Shown here: piece by piece, positions 60,654 to 64,000 of the stretch
How positions within the stretch are numbered: position 1 is the stretch's first letter
Layout of the letters: the number at the start of each line of letters is the position of its first letter
Assembly (NCBI GenBank): GCA_019637395.1
Contig: JAHBVR010000001.1
Location: 372,001-436,000, forward strand
Reading direction: 5' to 3'
DNA: 64,000 nucleotides
DNA from: Vulcanimicrobiota bacterium
GTDB taxonomy: Bacteria; Vulcanimicrobiota; Xenobia; Xenobiales; JADMJV01
Notes under the pieces: generated by a model
Told to the model about the DNA's origin: nothing
Databases searched by the model: none
What the model saw: only the letters and a program-made list of their open reading frames with translations
Position numbers and translations under genes: made by a program

Positions 60654-61173
60654 ATTTCTTGATCGCCTGAACCAGTTGGAGCACGTGGGCATCTTCTATC
60701 TCCAACTCGTCCAGAATCTGGGCCAGGCGCAGCAGGTAATCAACGGAATGGCCGCTGGGACCGGCCGCTTGGCGGATGCGCTCCGCCAGTTGCTCCAACG
60801 GAACGTCACCGATGTAGGATGGATTCCGTTCATCGGCCACATAGGTCCAGCAAGGCAAAACTTGTTCCTGCCAGCGAGCGGAGACCCCCTGCAGTTGGTA
60901 GCCGTCCTTTTCTCGATAGTCCAGCTCGGCCCGAATGGCCGGCCAATCCTGGTGGCCGATTTCATAGGCCAGCCCCCAACAGCCGTGGCCTGGATTGGGT
61001 ACCAGGGTGCAGACAACGCCGGGATATTCAGGAGTGCCGCGGTGGTCGGTCGAGCCCTGCCAGAGCCGGCGCGACCAGTCGGGCAGCCAGACTTTCCGAA
61101 CCTGGCGATAGGCAAATCCAGGATTCCACAAGAGAGAGCCGTAACCGAAGATATTGTGAGTGAGCGCGTTCAT
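60652..61173 (-). CDS. ChaC-like gamma-glutamylcyclotransferase
   Basis: 173 residues. The family motif is at the N-terminus (NIFGYGSLLWNPGF), followed by WQGSTDHRGTPEYPGVVCTL and the YREKDGYQL segment with the catalytic Glu. ChaC enzymes split glutathione into 5-oxoproline and Cys-Gly in the cytoplasm. ATG at 61173 is needed to keep the motif. It overlaps the first 18 bases of the divergent DUF420 gene. 5-oxoproline released here could in principle be a substrate for the HyuA-like protein 1 kb away (inference). Confidence 0.9.
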   Translation of the reverse strand: MNALTHNIFGYGSLLWNPGFAYRQVRKVWLPDWSRRLWQGSTDHRGTPEYPGVVCTLVPNPGHGCWGLAYEIGHQDWPAIRAELDYREKDGYQLQGVSARWQEQVLPCWTYVADERNPSYIGDVPLEQLAERIRQAAGPSGHSVDYLLRLAQILDELEIEDAHVLQLVQAIKK

Positions 61174-61689
61174 CCCGTAACCTATGTCGGCAGCCTGATC
61201 GCCAGCGCCGCGGCCGCCCTGTTTCTCCTCTGGCTGGTCTACTTTAAGCCGGCCGCCGCCGAGCAGCAAGCCTGGGTAGCCTATCTCCCCTGGTGCAACG
61301 CCTTCTTCAACAGCCTGAGCGCCTACCATCTGGTGCAGGGCTGGCGCTCCATAAAAGGCCGCCGGATCCCCCAACATCGTTACCACATGCTGGCTGCATT
61401 AATTTGCTCCAGCCTCTTTCTGGTCAGCTACATCCTCTACCATTCGCTGCACGGCGACACCAAGTTTCCCGCCGACCTTGGCTGGGTCCGCAACCTCTAC
61501 CTCACCATTCTCTTCAGCCATATCGGGCTATCCATCCTGGTCCTACCTGTCATCCTGACCACCTTCGCGCTCGCTTTTATGGGCAAATTCACCGTGCATC
61601 CCAAGTTCGGGCGCGTCGCCCTACCCGTCTGGCTCTACGTCTCGGTCACCGGGGTCATCATCGTCCTTTTTCTCAAGGCCTACGTTTGA
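61156..61689 (+). CDS. DUF420 membrane protein
   Basis: 177 residues from GTG 61156, five predicted membrane helices. Signature parts: AYLPWCNAFFNSLSAYHLVQ, IPQHRYHMLAALICSSLFLV, YHSLHGDTKF and LFSHIGLSILVLPVILTTFA, with conserved histidines. DUF420 proteins are often near cytochrome oxidase assembly genes and may bind heme or copper; none are nearby here. The GTG is the only reasonable start, which puts its 5' end inside the divergent ChaC-like gene. Confidence 0.85.
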   Translation: MSERVHPVTYVGSLIASAAAALFLLWLVYFKPAAAEQQAWVAYLPWCNAFFNSLSAYHLVQGWRSIKGRRIPQHRYHMLAALICSSLFLVSYILYHSLHGDTKFPADLGWVRNLYLTILFSHIGLSILVLPVILTTFALAFMGKFTVHPKFGRVALPVWLYVSVTGVIIVLFLKAYV

Positions 61690-61692
61690 GCC

Positions 61693-62619
61693 TTAGCGGC
61701 GGGCGCGGATTTGCCCGAGACCTTTGCTGAAATCAATTTTGTTGACCAGTTCAGGGAAATCGACCAGAGGATTGCGATTACCCTGGAGTTTTTCGATGTA
61801 TTGATTGCGGTGCTTCTCGTATTCGCTGGGGGGACTCTGGTTGGCCCACTCCAACAGCATAGGAATGTCTTCTTTGGAGTACTCGCCCCGCCGATCGCCG
61901 ATCATACCCGGGTAGCAGAGCATGAAATAGAGCACGGCCCGGGCCGTCTCGGATTTACCGGCTTTAGGCTCAAAGAGGTTGTGACCCTGGTCAAGCACTC
62001 CACATAGCTTCATTTCCTGGCCGTCTCCGACGTGATCGTCATATTCGGCATTGCCGCGCAGCGAGTTGCAATCGATTTGGGCGGCAAAGAGGTGATGGAG
62101 GTCACCGCGGGGACTCTTCTTCTTGCTGAACCAGGACTGGGGAACGACGTGTTCGCAGTTGTACTGGCCCTCCTTGAGAGCCTTTCCCGCCCCCTGGTTG
62201 GGCCCGTCTCCCGAGTAAATGCAGTAAATCTCTCCATCCTGGTGACGGTCGACCTCGGGGTAGAGATATTGCGCCGGGTCATAGTCCAGAGATTTGTGGG
62301 TCTTCTGCACCAGCGAACTCAATTCCGAATAAAGTTCGCCGGGAGACATGGAGTCAAAGCGGGAAGAATCGCCGTAATATTTCTGGCGGGCGCTGGCGTC
62401 GCTGCTGGCATCGTAGTATTTGCCGCCGGGGCGTGGTGCGGCTGCGGGCGCGCCGGCCGGATGGGAAGGCTGGGAATGTCCACCGCGCCGGAAGTCCAGA
62501 TCGACTCGATCGGTTACGCCTTCCGGGTGTTTACACAGAGCTTCAGCGGCCGGGCGAGCCAGCCACCCCTTAAGCCCTGGAGCAATATTCCAGGCGGATC
62601 CTACCGTCATTAAATTCAT
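61693..62619 (-). CDS. Endonuclease I family nuclease
   Basis: 308 residues from ATG 62619. His-Me finger nuclease core with YNCEHVVPQSWF, SPRGDLHHLFAAQIDCNSLRGNAEYDD and ARAVLYFMLCYPG. Active His is in EHVVPQ, metal Asn in the DCNSLRGN segment. It cuts DNA with little sequence preference and is usually periplasmic or secreted. A normal signal peptide is not evident; the first 70 residues are Pro/Ala/Gly-rich. It converges with the DUF420 gene at 3 bases. Confidence 0.88.
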   Translation of the reverse strand: MNLMTVGSAWNIAPGLKGWLARPAAEALCKHPEGVTDRVDLDFRRGGHSQPSHPAGAPAAAPRPGGKYYDASSDASARQKYYGDSSRFDSMSPGELYSELSSLVQKTHKSLDYDPAQYLYPEVDRHQDGEIYCIYSGDGPNQGAGKALKEGQYNCEHVVPQSWFSKKKSPRGDLHHLFAAQIDCNSLRGNAEYDDHVGDGQEMKLCGVLDQGHNLFEPKAGKSETARAVLYFMLCYPGMIGDRRGEYSKEDIPMLLEWANQSPPSEYEKHRNQYIEKLQGNRNPLVDFPELVNKIDFSKGLGQIRARR

Positions 62620-62761
62620 GACAAACTTCCCTCTCGATGATACTCCCAGGAGGTGGGGCGAACCTCTCCAGGGCACACCTCTCACACCCCTACAATAAAC
62701 CTGAAATTGTTACCTCAGGATTAGGAGAATATGAACGGACAACCAACCAGGAGCCTTTCAA

Positions 62762-63541
62762 ATGGCTGAGAACGGTGTGTCCATGCGTTTGGTCAGCTGG
62801 AATATCAACGGTTTGCGCTCTGTCTTCAAAAAGAACTTCGTCAACTGGCTGGAGATCCACCAACCCGATGTGGTCGCCCTCCAAGAGATCAAGTGCGCGC
62901 TGGCTCAGTTGGAGCCGGAGATGCTCAAACCGGCGGGCTATCACAGCTGGTTTTTTCCGGCTGAACGACCCGGCTATGCCGGCACCGCCCTCTACAGCCG
63001 GATCTCCCCCCTCAAAGTCGATTACGGTCTGGGAATGACCGAATTTGACCGCGAGGGTCGCAGCCTGACCGCCGAATTCGCTGACTTCGTTCTGGTCGGC
63101 GCCTACTTTCCCAACTCGCGCGGTCCAGGGCTACGCATCGATTACAAAATAGATTTCTGTGAAGCCATACAAAACCATGTCGAAAAGCTGGCCCTGCGAG
63201 GAAAGCCGGTTTTCCTGTGCGGAGACGTAAACATCGCCCACCAGGAAATCGACCTCTTCAACCCCAAAGGAAGCCGGCGACAAGCCGGCTTCTTGCCGCC
63301 GGAGCGGCAGTGGATGACGCAGATGCTGGAGCGCGGCCACCAGGATCTTTTCCGCCAGCAAAACCCCCAGCCGGAACAGTACACCTGGTGGAACCAGGCG
63401 CGCGACGCCCGGGGCCGCAACCGCGGCTGGCGCATCGACTACTTTCTGGGCAGTGCCGGCTTCGATTGGGACCATCGCTGCCGCCACTATCCTGAGGTGC
63501 TGGGCTCCGACCACTGCCCGGTTGAACTGGAACTTCTATAG
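62762..63541 (+). CDS. xth: Exodeoxyribonuclease III
   Basis: 259 residues. EEP-fold DNA repair nuclease: RLVSWNINGLRSVFKKNF, catalytic Glu in VVALQEIKC, AYFPNSRGPGLRIDYKIDF, FLCGDVNIAHQEIDL, WRIDYFLG and GSDHCPVELEL with the final Asp/His. It cleaves at abasic sites and removes 3' blocks. ATG at 62762 has AGGAG 8 bases upstream. An ATG 7 codons later is possible. It converges with the channel-like gene with a 6-base overlap. Confidence 0.95.
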   Translation: MAENGVSMRLVSWNINGLRSVFKKNFVNWLEIHQPDVVALQEIKCALAQLEPEMLKPAGYHSWFFPAERPGYAGTALYSRISPLKVDYGLGMTEFDREGRSLTAEFADFVLVGAYFPNSRGPGLRIDYKIDFCEAIQNHVEKLALRGKPVFLCGDVNIAHQEIDLFNPKGSRRQAGFLPPERQWMTQMLERGHQDLFRQQNPQPEQYTWWNQARDARGRNRGWRIDYFLGSAGFDWDHRCRHYPEVLGSDHCPVELELL

Positions 63542-64000
63542 ACTGCTCTCGGGCTCCAGGGCTTGAACAGAGTTGGGTTCGACCGGGTCTCCCACATCAT
63601 CGTCACTGGCAAGCAGACGGCTGATCAACATCACCACGTAGAGTTGCGCCAGCAACGACTCCATAGCCAGCAAATTGCGACAAAAATGGCTGACCCCGGA
63701 AAGTTCGTTGTCTGCGCCGGTCAAAGTTGCAAAGCTGACGTAGAGCGCCTCGTGAAAGCCGATTACGCTCGCGGGTATATTGGGGCCCAGGGTGTCGGGC
63801 CGCAAGAGATGCACGAAATGTATCAGTTCTCCAAAGGCAATCCCCAGCATGATGTAGAGTCCCGCCGCCGCCCAGAGCTTGTCGGCGGCATTGCGTGGGC
63901 CGTGCACCAGATCGCGCAGACCCAGCCCAATCACCACCGCCTGAATGCCGACGGTAACCCCGTGCAGTAAACAGTTGACGGCAATTCCCCGCACCGGGTC
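63536..64000 (-). CDS. Two-helix ion-channel-like protein with altered selectivity filter (5' end beyond window)
   Basis: Over 150 residues, open toward the right edge; the frame continues past position 64000, so the start is unknown. At least three hydrophobic segments. The C-terminal part follows the Ion_trans_2 pore pattern: pore helix and filter in VSFATLTGADNELSG, then HFCRNLLAMESLLAQLYVVM as the inner helix. Potassium channels have TxGYGD at the filter; here it reads TGADNE. It may conduct another ion or have lost conduction. Confidence 0.65.
   Translation of the reverse strand, partial: DPVRGIAVNCLLHGVTVGIQAVVIGLGLRDLVHGPRNAADKLWAAAGLYIMLGIAFGELIHFVHLLRPDTLGPNIPASVIGFHEALYVSFATLTGADNELSGVSHFCRNLLAMESLLAQLYVVMLISRLLASDDDVGDPVEPNSVQALEPESSL

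Noticed and set aside
1-64000. tRNA, rRNA, insertion sequences, prophage or attachment sites
   Set aside because: No cloverleaf-like segment, transposase, integrase, phage structural gene or flanking direct repeat was seen in the gaps or coding regions.

Overview
The window is a GC-rich, densely packed chromosomal segment of about 55 protein genes, with no rRNA, tRNA, insertion sequence, prophage or CRISPR array that I can see. Many neighbours touch, overlap by 4 bases (GTGA/ATGA type) or converge with overlapping 3' ends. GTG and TTG starts are frequent, and good Shine-Dalgarno (SD) sequences support several of them. Signal peptides, a lipoprotein, a type IV pilin, a PilP-like protein, PilZ domains, Roadblock/LC7 proteins and giant TPR proteins suggest a free-living bacterium with type IV pili and an outer membrane, from an uncultured or poorly sampled phylum. 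My best guess is Vulcanimicrobiota/Eremiobacterota-like or a nearby deep lineage. That rests on general style only and is weak.

Layout. 0.1-2.6 kb: membrane acyltransferase and HTTM protein. 2.8-5.5 kb: PilZ protein and glycogen branching enzyme, converging on a shared terminator. 5.6-11.7 kb: an anchored unknown, then a leftward run made of a stalk-domain protein, a sugar-type solute-binding protein, a DUF58 protein and a TgpA-like transglutaminase. 11.8-18.6 kb: a 34-repeat TPR protein, a 904-residue acidic protein with Asp-Leu tracts and a Roadblock-like C-terminus, and a stand-alone Roadblock protein. 18.6-23.9 kb: phosphodiesterase, TPR lipoprotein, GH114-like protein, sugar epimerase and type IV pilin. 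24.1-30.5 kb: a helix-turn-helix/coiled-coil protein and a 1390-residue protein with four copies of a helical domain. 30.6-36.0 kb: promoter, rpsF, ssb, a short divergent rpsR, rplI, a LonC-type protease and dnaB. 36.2-39.3 kb: a Gly/Gln-rich protein, a zinc-ribbon protein, an adenylate kinase carrying a signal peptide, and a Fur-family regulator. 39.3-42.8 kb: beta-oxidation pair (FadN-like and thiolase). 42.8-49.1 kb: DHH phosphoesterase, L,D-transpeptidase-like protein, a tiny CxxC protein, a PilZ-like anchored protein, a divergent phosphohexomutase, a small FPD-repeat protein and a cytidine-deaminase-like protein without its zinc ligands. 49.3-51.7 kb: HPt protein coupled to a second thiolase, then a queuosine-salvage protein. 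51.8-60.0 kb: a tight rightward operon of P-loop/solenoid ATPase, esterase, degenerate ATP-grasp, circularly permuted ATP-grasp and HyuA-like ATPase. 60.1-64.0 kb: PilP-like protein, ChaC-like cyclotransferase, DUF420 protein, endonuclease I, exonuclease III and a two-helix channel-like protein cut by the window edge.

Most striking observations. (1) Two copies of one structured RNA element lie 480 bases apart, one before rpsF and one before ssb. They share the segment GCGACCG after a hairpin whose stem sequence differs between copies. (2) The bS18 gene of this operon is unusually short and divergent, which matters because S6:S18 is the known ligand of rpsF leaders. (3) The adenylate kinase has a well-formed Sec signal peptide whose start is backed by a good SD. 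(4) An E. coli Cdd-type cytidine deaminase homologue has lost all three zinc ligands. (5) The 51.8-60.0 kb operon looks like an undescribed amide-ligase type pathway. (6) A 100-residue secreted protein made of FPD repeats is a candidate 7_1 (septoil) knot protein.
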